A program made the position numbers and the translations under genes. A stretch of DNA of 64,000 nt, taken from Luteibacter sp. UNCMF331Sha3.1 (lineage in GTDB: Bacteria > Pseudomonadota > Gammaproteobacteria > Xanthomonadales > Rhodanobacteraceae). This document shows positions 28,886-36,339 of this stretch, piece by piece. Numbering within the stretch: position 1 is the stretch's first letter; every line of letters starts with the position of its first letter. Under the pieces are notes generated by a model that was not told where the DNA came from, made no database searches, and saw only the letters and a program-made list of their open reading frames with translations. The stretch covers positions 554,558 to 618,557 of the forward strand of contig NZ_FOBU01000001.1 of NCBI RefSeq assembly GCF_900109915.1, given 5' to 3'.

Positions 28886-29928
28886 ACAGGGTCACCTGGT
28901 AGCGCCCAGCGATATCGTTCGACGTCCGTCTGATGGTTGATGCGATGGCGATCGATCCACGCCGCCAGCCTGTCCCCGGCGACAGCGCCTGCGATACCGC
29001 CAACGGCGCCGCCAAGCAACGCACCCGGCCCGGTCTCGGCAGTGAGCGCCGCGCCCGCGGACGCACCCAGCGCCGCACCGCCCCACCCACCGACGCTACG
29101 CGCCACCGAGCCGACGATATGCGACTGCGCACCCGTGTCGTTGCCCTGCTCGCTCAAGCGCATCGCCTGACGTACCGACGCGACGCCGTCGTAAGCGGTA
29201 GCGGCCGCGCCCAGCACCTTGGTCGCGACCTGCGCCACACGGAACGTCGCGGCCGGAGCACGGCGCACGCCGGCCACCGGCCCGGCGACGGGCGTCGACA
29301 GCAGGCCAGCGAGAGACGCTTCCCGCACATAGGCGGCTTGTACCTGCGGAAGCACACCTTCCACGCCCAGGGCCGCATACGTAGTGCGAAGCAACTCCAC
29401 TCGCACGCCGCCGAGGCTCCGAACGTGGGGATTCTGCCATGCGGTGGGAATCTCCACCTGCGCGAAGACCCGCTGCGGGTTCGCGTTGACGGCGATGACT
29501 TTTACATCGCCGCGGAGCGACGAGGCGAAGTCACGCGAGGCTTCGCACCAGAGGCAGTTCTGAATGCTGGTGGGACTTTGCAACGGAGCGTTCGCGTTGC
29601 CGAAAAGGAAGTCGTCGCGAAGCCTCAGTGCATCCTCTGGAAGCTCGCCATTAGACCTGAAAATGCGATCCGCAGCGTCTTGTATTGCTGCCCAAACTTT
29701 TTCATCCGCCAGAAATCGGCCACGTGGCGTGCTGTCGATGATCGACGTGCGATTGGTCACAGCATCCTCGACGGCAATGTCGCCGGCGGATACCGAACCC
29801 ACACGTCCGCTATAAAGCGCAGAGGAGTTTCCGAAGGCGAAGGCGGGATACTCGCGCGCAACGTTGCGAATCTCATCCAAGGTTGTTGCGACTTTTATGC
29901 GCTCGATAGCGCGCTCGAATACCTTCAC
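28708..29928 (-). CDS. putative toxin with NADase-like motifs, abnormal C-terminus
   Basis: The 406-residue protein starts with a GTG that overlaps the stop of the upstream gene (GTGA). Residues about 30-175 hold SALYSGRVG, TSIIDSTPRGRFL and LWCEASRDFASSLRGDVKVI. Their order (YSG, T..G, W...S..FA..G) recalls ADP-ribosyl-cyclase-like NAD hydrolase toxins. Residues about 265-325 are glycine-zipper-like (GGWGGAALGASAGAAL, GGAVGGIAGAVAGDRLA). The last 70 residues after HRINHQTD are Arg/Pro-rich and run out of frame over a fragment of another gene, so a C-terminal delivery domain may be lost. The toxin role is inference. Confidence 0.55.
   Translation of the reverse strand: MKVFERAIERIKVATTLDEIRNVAREYPAFAFGNSSALYSGRVGSVSAGDIAVEDAVTNRTSIIDSTPRGRFLADEKVWAAIQDAADRIFRSNGELPEDALRLRDDFLFGNANAPLQSPTSIQNCLWCEASRDFASSLRGDVKVIAVNANPQRVFAQVEIPTAWQNPHVRSLGGVRVELLRTTYAALGVEGVLPQVQAAYVREASLAGLLSTPVAGPVAGVRRAPAATFRVAQVATKVLGAAATAYDGVASVRQAMRLSEQGNDTGAQSHIVGSVARSVGGWGGAALGASAGAALTAETGPGALLGGAVGGIAGAVAGDRLAAWIDRHRINHQTDVERYRWALPGDPVASKRTRRGRPPPYRAIAGSSRRTEASERPVRGVDGYAHSDRARRALQLRSPVHDMEVF
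28740..28895 (-). pseudogene. 3' fragment of a small DUF3077-like gene
   Basis: In the frame offset from the 406-aa gene, the minus strand encodes VNEPDAVDRHRIERSLEALA followed by ELKQVSVRCAVSTGTRIAIE and a stop. It aligns with the C-terminal half of the intact 100-aa protein at 30485-30787, which has VHESDTVDCRRMALSLEAVA and ALTQMGVQCAAQAHARM. The 5' half is absent and there is no start codon, so this is a remnant left by recombination. The flanking motif ATTTTTCAGAAAA is also shared. Confidence 0.65.
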
Positions 29929-30356
29929 GCACCACCCTCATCATCCCTGAGTAGCGCCCAGCCGTGCCTGAAGACGACTTCGTCTGCAAAGTGCGAGTCG
30001 GCATACTCGGTTAGGATCGAAGGCCTGTCCTCAAGCGCGAGCCATCGGGGTACGGCCTGACGGATCAGCCGCTGCACCTCCGCGATATCTTTGGAGCTAA
30101 ATGCCGCGCAATACTGGGGATCTGGCGTGGTGCCAAACCAATCATGCTTCGGCCAGCCGAACGACACGACTTCAAGTTTGTAGTTGTGCCGATCAGGCAG
30201 AAATGCCTTCCGTATTTGGCCGTAATATTTCCGTCCATAGATTTCCGCAGCGAATGTCTCTATCGGCGATTCGTCCCGCCCACGCTTCCCCCCGGCGTAG
30301 CGAATCCTTCCTTGCGGGAAGTCGATCCATTCGAACGTTTCTTCGTAGCTAGCCAC
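29925..30356 (-). CDS. putative cytosolic immunity protein
   Basis: The family is not recognised. The 143-residue protein starts with a GTG (residues MASYEETFEWIDFPQGRIRY). It has no signal peptide or membrane segment, so it should be cytosolic. Aromatic-rich stretches include EIYGRKYYGQIRKAF and SFGWPKHDWFGTTP. Its stop overlaps the GTG of the 406-aa putative toxin, so the two are translationally coupled. A cytosolic immunity role would match a toxin that degrades NAD in the cytosol; this is inference from gene order. Confidence 0.55.
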   Translation of the reverse strand: MASYEETFEWIDFPQGRIRYAGGKRGRDESPIETFAAEIYGRKYYGQIRKAFLPDRHNYKLEVVSFGWPKHDWFGTTPDPQYCAAFSSKDIAEVQRLIRQAVPRWLALEDRPSILTEYADSHFADEVVFRHGWALLRDDEGGA

Positions 30357-30464
30357 GAGTATGTCCCTTGTTGGCTGGTTCGATCCGGCACCGACGTTCC
30401 GGCTGCTGGAAGCTCACTTGGATCGCAGAGTCTGCCCCATCAAGACGACACAATGGACGACGAT

Positions 30465-30650
30465 GGCGATTTTTCAGAAAAATTCTATGTCTCGACCGAG
30501 CGAGCTCGAACGGATCCGCCGGCGTTTTCCACCGTCATGCGCGCATGAGCCTGCGCTGCGCACTGCACACCCATCTGCGTCAGTGCCGCGACGGCCTCGA
30601 GCGATAGCGCCATGCGGCGGCAGTCGACGGTGTCGGATTCGTGTACGAGT
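30465..30650. repeat. diverged duplication, copy B (partner at 28700-28885)
   Basis: This copy covers the 3' half of the intact small gene and the shared motif GATTTTTCAGAAAAATTC just downstream of it on the minus strand. Confidence 0.65.
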
Positions 30651-30787
30651 TCCGCGAGCATTTCCGTCAGGCCGCGTGCGAACTGCAGCCACTCGGTGGC
30701 GTCGTTGAGCAGGTCGTGCGCGGTGGCGTCGGGGTTGACGTGATAGGTAGCGCGGCGAACGAGCCATCGGTCGTTGTGGGTCGGCAT
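30485..30787 (-). CDS. small helical protein, DUF3077-like
   Basis: The 100-residue protein starts at 30787 with AGGAAA five bases upstream. The pattern TYHVNPDATAHDLLNDATEW, then LTEMLAELV, then CRRMALSLEAVAALTQMGVQ resembles the DUF3077/DUF6124 group common in Pseudomonas. Those are small cytoplasmic proteins of unknown function. It is the first gene of the leftward putative toxin operon. A 3' fragment of a paralogue lies before the second immunity/toxin pair. Confidence 0.6.
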   Translation of the reverse strand: MPTHNDRWLVRRATYHVNPDATAHDLLNDATEWLQFARGLTEMLAELVHESDTVDCRRMALSLEAVAALTQMGVQCAAQAHARMTVENAGGSVRARSVET

Positions 30788-30944
30788 CTCGTTTCCTTGA
30801 GGTTTTCCGTATGCATTGGTCCGGGTGCGGCACACGCGCGATGACGCGTGCCGCGGATCATCGGACTCGCGGGTTCATCGGCGGTCCGTGGCCGGACGCC
30901 GGGTCGGTGTGTAGACGTGGCTTTGCGTTGCCCCCTATCGCGGG

Positions 30945-30968
30945 GATCGCCAGCAGGCTGGCTCCCAC
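30945..30968. repeat. solitary half-REP
   Basis: The sequence ATCGCCAGCAGGCTGGCTCC followed by CAC equals the right arm of the full REP elements elsewhere in the window. The left arm is missing. Confidence 0.8.
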
Positions 30969-31081
30969 CGCGAAGGGCAACGTCGTGAGCGCAATGCTTC
31001 AGTCCGCTCTGCGGGTGGCGCAGCGGGCCCGTTGACCGATGGGTGTGTCGCCGGGGGGATTCGGCGGGCGTGCGGGTGCCG

Positions 31082-31230
31082 TATGATCGTGGGTAGCCAC
31101 TAATCGACTCCAAGCTAGTTGGTTGTGGTCAGCGAGGCAGGGGTGTTGGTAGCACCTCTGTCTCGCGCTTCTCACCGCTCTGGCGATGGTTGTCCGCGAT
31201 GCATGGGTATGCGTTGGCGCGGACAACGTG
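31082..31230 (+). ncRNA. candidate structured small RNA
   Basis: Three consecutive hairpins can form. H0 at about 31096-31129 pairs CCAC and AATCGACT with AGTTGGTT and GTGG. H1 pairs 31132-31145 with 31153-31166 in a 14-bp stem with two G-U pairs. H2 has the perfect arms GTTGTCCGCG and CGCGGACAAC at 31189-31198 and 31218-31227. TATGAT at 31082-31087 would start transcription near the base of H0. No T-run follows, the -35 is weak, and the same stems could fold on the other strand, so orientation is uncertain. Confidence 0.4.
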
Positions 31231-31379
31231 GCGAACGTAGCAAAACAACTCGCGGTTGTCTGTAGGCGCTCGCAAGTTCAACGCTGAGTACCGATGGTGT
31301 GATGCAGCGCGGCGCCGCATTCCTAAAGTCGCCGACGCTCCGTGCCGGGATGCTGCCTACACTTTTGAGAAAAATCGCC

Positions 31380-31407
31380 TCGACATAGCTTTGAGGGTGA
31401 CGATAAT
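31380..31407 (+). promoter_or_regulatory. sigma-70 promoter of the 31454 gene
   Basis: TCGACA at 31380-31385 and GATAAT at 31402-31407 are separated by 16 bp; each differs from consensus at one position. The start codon is 47 bp downstream. Confidence 0.6.
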
Positions 31408-31453
31408 CGCGCCTTAGTGATCGGATTTGTTCACACCGACGGCGGAGCACGCA

Positions 31454-31894
31454 ATGGACATGATCGACGACAAGCACAGGAATATGCACGCGCACCCTCG
31501 CGAGCTGTCCGGTGCATCTGTCGCGTTCGGCGCAGGGGTCGGCCATGACATAGGCCAGAACATGCTCGTGGAAATATTCCGAGCGATCCCACGCATGCAG
31601 GCGCAGCTCGAGCACGTTGAAGCGTCGGTCGCTTCGACACGCAGGCATGTCGAGGCCGTGCCACGCATGCAGGCGCAGCTAGAGCACATCGAAGCGTCGG
31701 TCGAATCGACACGCAGGCATGTCGAGATTCTTGGGCGGAAGGTCGAGAATCTCACCAGCTGGAAGCATCGCATTCTTGGCGGTGTTGCCGTGCTGGCCTT
31801 TCTGTGGGCGGGGCTGAAGTTGCTTTCCGACTACGTGCACATCCGTGTCGGCCGAGATGCGGCCGGTTCCTCGGTCATCGCGCCGGTCGAATGA
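31454..31894 (+). CDS. hypothetical coiled-coil protein with internal repeat and membrane anchor
   Basis: The 146-residue protein (start MDMIDDKHRN; GGAG nine bases upstream) has two 24-residue repeats, PRMQAQLEHVEASVASTRRH and PRMQAQLEHIEASVESTRRH, forming a predicted coiled coil. One membrane segment follows, ILGGVAVLAFLWAGLKLL. It resembles in design, not clearly in sequence, the protein at 24099-24485 on the other flank of the island. The function is unknown. An in-frame ATG at 31427 would add nine residues. Confidence 0.65.
   Translation: MDMIDDKHRNMHAHPRELSGASVAFGAGVGHDIGQNMLVEIFRAIPRMQAQLEHVEASVASTRRHVEAVPRMQAQLEHIEASVESTRRHVEILGRKVENLTSWKHRILGGVAVLAFLWAGLKLLSDYVHIRVGRDAAGSSVIAPVE
31589..31732 (+). 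repeat. tandem duplication of 72 bp inside the coiled-coil gene
   Basis: Two adjacent 72-bp units begin CCACGCATGCAGGCGCAGCT at 31589 and 31661. They differ at few positions, and most changes keep the coiled-coil heptads. Confidence 0.9.
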
Positions 31895-31999
31895 CCGGCG
31901 TGACGCTGTGCGTCGCGGCGAGGATGCCGGCTGCCGCCAGTTCGCCGGCGAGCCAGCTCCCACAGAACTTCGGCCGGGTTGGCAGATCGCGCTCTGTCG

Positions 32000-32728
32000 T
32001 CAATGCTTCTTTGCCTTCTGCTCAGCGATCCACGCCAGCTCGCCTTTCGACTTCGGTTCATCCGGGATGATCTTCAGGCATTCGCCGTACGCCTTTGCCG
32101 CATCGTCGAAGCGACCGAGTTCGGCAAGGTCGTAGCCCTGCCCTCGATAGGCCTTGCAGAGGTATTCGTTTTTCAGCGAGTCCGGCCAGTCGTCCATGAG
32201 CGGGACCATACCGGGCACCTGTTCGTAGATGGCGAGCGAATCGGCGAACCGGTGTTGTGCCTGCAGCGCGTAGGCGAGCTCGTTCTGGTACTGCGCATCG
32301 CTCGGTGACAGGACGACCGCCTTGCGCAGCTCCCCTTCTGCTTCGGGATAGCGCGCCATCTCGGCGTATGCGTATCCGCGCGCCCAATAAGCCATGCCCC
32401 ATGCCGGCCCGAGCGCGATGGCGGAGCGTTTCTCGGCGTTCGCCGCCCTGGCGAGGTAGAGCATCGACTGCATCGGGCCGCGTGCGGAATAGATGCGTTT
32501 GTCGCTGTGCGCGTATTTCGTCGTATAGCGATCGACGACGTCGGTGAGGGGGCCGTCGATGGCGGCCTGGATCTGACCGGACTGCACCATCCGCACGCCC
32601 TTCAGCACTTCCATCAGGTCCGGGTCGGCCTTAGCGTCGTCCGCCCGTGCAGGGCCCATCGCGCAACCCGTGGCAACGAGCGCGATGCAGGCAAGAAAGA
32701 AGTGGATCGCCCTGAGCGATGTCCGCAT
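32000..32728 (-). CDS. TPR-containing lipoprotein
   Basis: The 242-residue protein starts at 32728 (MRTSLRAIHFFLACIALVAT followed by GC), with lipobox VATGC. It contains tetratricopeptide-like helices, for example AWGMAYWARGYAYAEMARYP and YRGQGYDLAELGRFDDAAKA. I infer a periplasm-facing scaffold; the partner is unknown. A longer frame upstream lacks a signal peptide. It is monocistronic by position, between the island and the TonB receptor terminator. Confidence 0.75.
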   Translation of the reverse strand: MRTSLRAIHFFLACIALVATGCAMGPARADDAKADPDLMEVLKGVRMVQSGQIQAAIDGPLTDVVDRYTTKYAHSDKRIYSARGPMQSMLYLARAANAEKRSAIALGPAWGMAYWARGYAYAEMARYPEAEGELRKAVVLSPSDAQYQNELAYALQAQHRFADSLAIYEQVPGMVPLMDDWPDSLKNEYLCKAYRGQGYDLAELGRFDDAAKAYGECLKIIPDEPKSKGELAWIAEQKAKKH

Positions 32729-32797
32729 GACAACCGTTCCATGATCGACGTGGGATAACGTTAGCACGGTGTCGTGCACGCCGGCACGGGGACGCGG

Positions 32798-32817
32798 GCC
32801 CCGGCGAACGCCGGGGC
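32798..32817. repeat. CCGGCG-N2-CGCCGG palindrome
   Basis: The 20-bp sequence GCCCCGGCGAACGCCGGGGC is a near-perfect palindrome and a relative of the two palindromes between dapE and the ArsC-like gene. Confidence 0.6.
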
Positions 32818-32840
32818 GAAAGTCCTGAAACCGACAGCAC

Positions 32841-32870
32841 AAAAAGCGCCGCCTGTAGGAGCAGGCGGCG
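32841..32870 (-). terminator. terminator of the TonB receptor gene
   Basis: On the minus strand CGCCGCCTG and CAGGCGGCG form a 9-bp stem with a six-base loop, followed by C and TTTTT. It lies 60 bp after the receptor stop. Confidence 0.85.
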
Positions 32871-32930
32871 ATCTGGGGATAGCGGCCCCGTCCCTGGGGC
32901 TTGAGTTCTTGTATTAAGCGAAACGCGTTA

Positions 32931-35900
32931 TCAGAAGTCGTACGTGGCCGTGAGGCGCGCGTAGCGAGGCGTCTGGTAGAACTGACCGAGGTCGTAGTTG
33001 TTGTTGACCGTGACCGGGCCGGCCTCGTAGGTCGAGAACGAGTTCAGCGGCTTACGCTCGTTGGTCACGTTGAACACGCTGAGACCGAAGGCGAGCTTGC
33101 CGTCGAAGTAGTTCGGACGGTACGTAACGGCGAGATCGAGCTGGCGGTACCACGGATTACGCTTGTCGCCCGGGTGCGACGGCATGCCGTTGCAGTTGTG
33201 GTACGACGAGCCGTAACCCAGCGGATCCGGATCCGCCTCGGCGTCTTCGAAACCAAGGCACGACTTCGGCGCGCCGGAGGCAAGACGGAGGTTGCCCGAG
33301 ACCAGCCATTCCGGCGTCAGCTGATACGCGCCGTATGCCTTGATCTGGTGCGTACGGTCGTTGGACAGCAGGCCGTTCGCGTAGCGCATCAGTTCGGCCG
33401 AATCCCAGTCCTGCGTCTTCGAGATGTCGGTCTGGCCGATGTCGGACTTGGTCTGGCCTTCCGTGTTGCCGTAGCTGCGCGAGAAGGTGTAGTCGACGCG
33501 ACCCTGCCACTTGCCGTTGAACGGATGGTCGAGGTACAGGTCGAGCGCGTAGTAGTTGCGCTTGGCCTTCTGCGTGAAGCCCCAGTCCTGCTGGTTCATC
33601 TTCACTTCGGTACGACCGTTGCCGTCGACGTTGGCGAGGCTGAACGTGTTGGTGCTGCCCGGGTTGAAGATCACGCAACCGGGGATGATCACCGAGTCGG
33701 GATCGCCGCCGTTGGCCGCGATCTTCTCGCCGAGCAGGCCCGTGTCGCACACGTCGTCGATGGCGCTGCGCAGCTTGCGCACCGTCACCTTCGCACCGGT
33801 CACCCAGCCGTCGCCCAGCGTCTTGTCGAAGCCGACGATGCCTTCGTCCTGGTACTGCGACTTCAGGTCGCGCGCGCTGACCGCGATCGGGTCGACGGGC
33901 TGGCCGTACTCGCCATCGGGGGACACCGCGCCCGGGCTGATTTCGGTGAGGCCCGTCGGGCGGCCCAGCGAATCGATACCGGTGTAGGTGTAGAACACGT
34001 CCGTATACGTCGAGGGCGACGCACCGCGCACGGCCACGTTGTTCGGCAGCGCGAGGTAGTAGCGCCCGAGGTTGGCGTAGATCTTGAGCGACGAGTCGCC
34101 GAACACGTCCCAGCTCGCACCGAGGCGCGGAGCCCACTGCGGGCCGCTGTTGACGTACGGACGGTTCTTGTCGTTGAAGTTCTTGAAGCTGTCGTTACGC
34201 ACGCCGACGCTGAGCAGGAAGCGATCGGTCATCTGCCAGCGGTCTTCGAGGTACTGAGCCTTCTGGTCGAGCGACATGCTGGTGACGGTGGAGAAGATGC
34301 GCTGCGTGACGTAGTAGCCGTCGCCGCCCGGTGCACCCACGCCCTGCGACGGACGGATCGGCACGTTCTCGTTACCGGCCGAAGCCTTGCGATAACGCAG
34401 GTAGTAACCCGGACCGCTGGTGTCCTGGCCCTCGTTGTCGGCCGAGTAATGCATGTTGTCGATACCACCGGCCAGGTGGTGATCGCCGAGCTGCCACTCG
34501 AGGTCGAGGCGCAGACCGTGCGTGACGCTGCCGGCGTTCGGTGCCTGCGTGGTCGACGACGTGTTGAGGTTCGTGATCGGCGTGCCACCCGTGTAGGCCG
34601 GGTTCTGCAGGAACGGGCTGTCGATGTACGGCTGCTGGTCGAGACCCGGGGTCGGGTTGTGCAGGTAATCGGTCGTCCAGCCCTTGCCGTACGTGGCGGT
34701 GAAGGTCAGGTCGTCCGTGATGTAGCTGGTGTACTTCGCGATGGCGTACTTCGACGTGAGCTTCGACGTATCGGCGTTCGAGCCCAGCGGGCCACCGACG
34801 GTACGCGTGGCGTAGTCGTAATTGTAGTACGTGCCGCGCTGCTCGTCGGTCGAGTGAATGCCGGTCAGTTCGAGGATGTTGGAATCGTTGATGTTCCAGT
34901 CGATCTTCGCGTAGATCTTCGGCAGGTTGTACGTGTAATGGTTGTTCGCGACCGGGTTGGCCTCGACGGACGCCGTGCTGGTGCCTTCCGTCTTCTCGGC
35001 TTCCGCCGCGACGAAGAAGAACAGCTTGTCCTTGATCAGCGGGCCGCCGACGTACGCGCTATAGGTCGTGGTCCACTTGGTGTTGTCCTGGCGGTTGCGG
35101 TAGATCGAACCCGGCAGGGTGTCGTCCGCATAGCCGTAGCCCGGGGGCAGCGCCTTGTTGCCGTAGTAGATGCTGCCGGCGGTGGACGACAGGAACTTCG
35201 GCTCCCAGAGGACCTGTGCACCGAAGTGCCAGTCGTTGGTACCGCGCTTGCCGACCTGGCTGATCACGCCGCCGTCCGAGCGGCCGTACATGGCGCTGTA
35301 GCCGCCCGTATAGACTTCCTGCTGGTCGATGGCGCCGTACGGCAGGCCAACGCCACCCAGGTTGCGATACGGGTCGGACGTGTTGTAACCGTTGACGTAG
35401 TACGCGTTCTCGGACGCACCCGAACCACCGAACGACACCGTGCGGTAGCGGCCGTTGCCGAGGTTGCTGGAGCCCGGCACGGCGCCCGGGGCGAGCAGCG
35501 CGATCGCTTCGGCGTTGCGGCCGAGCGGGAGACGGGCAAGCGTCTGCGCGGTGACGATCGTGCGCGAGTCCACGGCCGACGTGTCGATGGGCGGCAGCGT
35601 GTTGGCGGTGACCGTCACCTGGTCCAGCGACTGCGCGCTGGCCGCCGTGGTGGCGGCCGCGGCGAACGAGACGTCGGTGGAGCCACCGACCTTCAGCTGC
35701 ACGCCATTGCGGCTGTCGACGACGGCTCCGTCGCGCATCAGGCTGACGTTGTACGAACCGACGGGCAGGTTGCCGATGCGATAGCGGCCCTGTGCGTCGA
35801 CGGGTACGGTACGGGTCAGGCCGGTGCTGCTGACGACCTGGACGCTTTCGCCGGCCGCGGCGGGCACCTGGCCGAAGATGTCGCCCGTGGTGGACTGCGC

Positions 35901-35996
35901 GAATACGGGTGCCGTGGCGCCGAAACCGACGGCCAGAGCGAGTGCCAGCATGGACGGCCGAAGGCCTCCGCGGTGGCGGACGGAATGAAGCTGCAT
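32931..35996 (-). CDS. TonB-dependent receptor, Oar-like
   Basis: The protein is an outer-membrane TonB-dependent transporter of 1021 residues. The signal peptide ends in APVFAQ. A carboxypeptidase-regulatory-like domain follows (about residues 30-105: YRIGNLPVGSYNVSLMRDGA). The plug contains VDSRTIVTAQTLARLPLGRN, and a large beta barrel ends in the aromatic terminus TATYDF. This is the Oar/CirA-like arrangement common in Xanthomonadales. The substrate is unknown; such receptors often take up oligopeptides or glycans. The start at 35996 has GGGGAGA five bases upstream. Confidence 0.9.
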   Translation of the reverse strand: MQLHSVRHRGGLRPSMLALALAVGFGATAPVFAQSTTGDIFGQVPAAAGESVQVVSSTGLTRTVPVDAQGRYRIGNLPVGSYNVSLMRDGAVVDSRNGVQLKVGGSTDVSFAAAATTAASAQSLDQVTVTANTLPPIDTSAVDSRTIVTAQTLARLPLGRNAEAIALLAPGAVPGSSNLGNGRYRTVSFGGSGASENAYYVNGYNTSDPYRNLGGVGLPYGAIDQQEVYTGGYSAMYGRSDGGVISQVGKRGTNDWHFGAQVLWEPKFLSSTAGSIYYGNKALPPGYGYADDTLPGSIYRNRQDNTKWTTTYSAYVGGPLIKDKLFFFVAAEAEKTEGTSTASVEANPVANNHYTYNLPKIYAKIDWNINDSNILELTGIHSTDEQRGTYYNYDYATRTVGGPLGSNADTSKLTSKYAIAKYTSYITDDLTFTATYGKGWTTDYLHNPTPGLDQQPYIDSPFLQNPAYTGGTPITNLNTSSTTQAPNAGSVTHGLRLDLEWQLGDHHLAGGIDNMHYSADNEGQDTSGPGYYLRYRKASAGNENVPIRPSQGVGAPGGDGYYVTQRIFSTVTSMSLDQKAQYLEDRWQMTDRFLLSVGVRNDSFKNFNDKNRPYVNSGPQWAPRLGASWDVFGDSSLKIYANLGRYYLALPNNVAVRGASPSTYTDVFYTYTGIDSLGRPTGLTEISPGAVSPDGEYGQPVDPIAVSARDLKSQYQDEGIVGFDKTLGDGWVTGAKVTVRKLRSAIDDVCDTGLLGEKIAANGGDPDSVIIPGCVIFNPGSTNTFSLANVDGNGRTEVKMNQQDWGFTQKAKRNYYALDLYLDHPFNGKWQGRVDYTFSRSYGNTEGQTKSDIGQTDISKTQDWDSAELMRYANGLLSNDRTHQIKAYGAYQLTPEWLVSGNLRLASGAPKSCLGFEDAEADPDPLGYGSSYHNCNGMPSHPGDKRNPWYRQLDLAVTYRPNYFDGKLAFGLSVFNVTNERKPLNSFSTYEAGPVTVNNNYDLGQFYQTPRYARLTATYDF

Positions 35997-36200
35997 GGAT
36001 GTCTCCCCAGAATGACCCAGCACTAGGGCCAATGAATGGCCGTGGACGCTTTCGCCTCCACCGCGTGATCCGGGGACTTCTGCTGCGTGGCACCCACTCC
36101 CCCGAGCGGATGTGCCCCTCCCCGTACGACGACGGTGACGCTAAGCGGTCACGTGCCGCGAGACCTCATCAAATGACGGGGTATCACTCGCGGCCCATGG

Positions 36201-36230
36201 AAGTTAGGGCGACGACATATGTCATGTCAA
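36201..36230 (-). promoter_or_regulatory. promoter of the TonB receptor with spacer palindrome
   Basis: On the minus strand TTGACA (36230-36225) and TAACTT (36206-36201) are 18 bp apart. The spacer contains the palindrome GACATATGTC (36214-36223), a plausible operator. The leader to the start codon is about 200 nt. The rest of 35997-36339 shows only an inverted repeat TTTTGAG/CTCAAAA at 36237-36256. Confidence 0.65.
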
Positions 36231-36339
36231 CGAAATTTTGAGGTTTTACTCAAAAAAGTTTCCTTGACACTTAATCGTAAGAAATGGTGGACGAATGAAC
36301 GACCTAGGGCCAGCGATCCCCATGACTCCGGGCTGCTCC

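Larger units (their letters stand above)
30788..31453. other. 666-bp intergenic region between divergent island genes
   Basis: No convincing protein gene is visible on either strand. It holds an isolated half-REP (30945-30968), a strongly structured segment (31091-31230) with a -10-like TATGAT just before it, and a promoter for the rightward gene (31380-31407). A 33-codon ATG frame at 31186-31287 is too short and lacks a ribosome-binding site. Confidence 0.7.

Noticed and set aside
25124..29928. XVIPCD-type type IV effector domain in the putative toxins
   Set aside because: The C-termini lack a recognisable pattern of that domain, so I do not assign delivery by a Xanthomonas-type bacterial-killing type IV system.
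31186..31287. 33-codon plus-strand frame in the structured intergenic region
   Set aside because: There is no Shine-Dalgarno sequence and no hydrophobic core after the ATG. It is kept only as a possibility in the small RNA finding.
23556..32000. Attachment-site repeat of the tRNA-Phe 3' end
   Set aside because: I looked for the GGTTCGATTCCG or CCGAGCCACC sequence across the island and saw no second copy, and there is no integrase gene.
32901..36026. Open frame of over 1000 codons on the plus strand
   Set aside because: It is exactly antisense to the TonB receptor, is almost all Arg/Val/Ala, and has no domains. High GC removes stop codons in the shadow frame.
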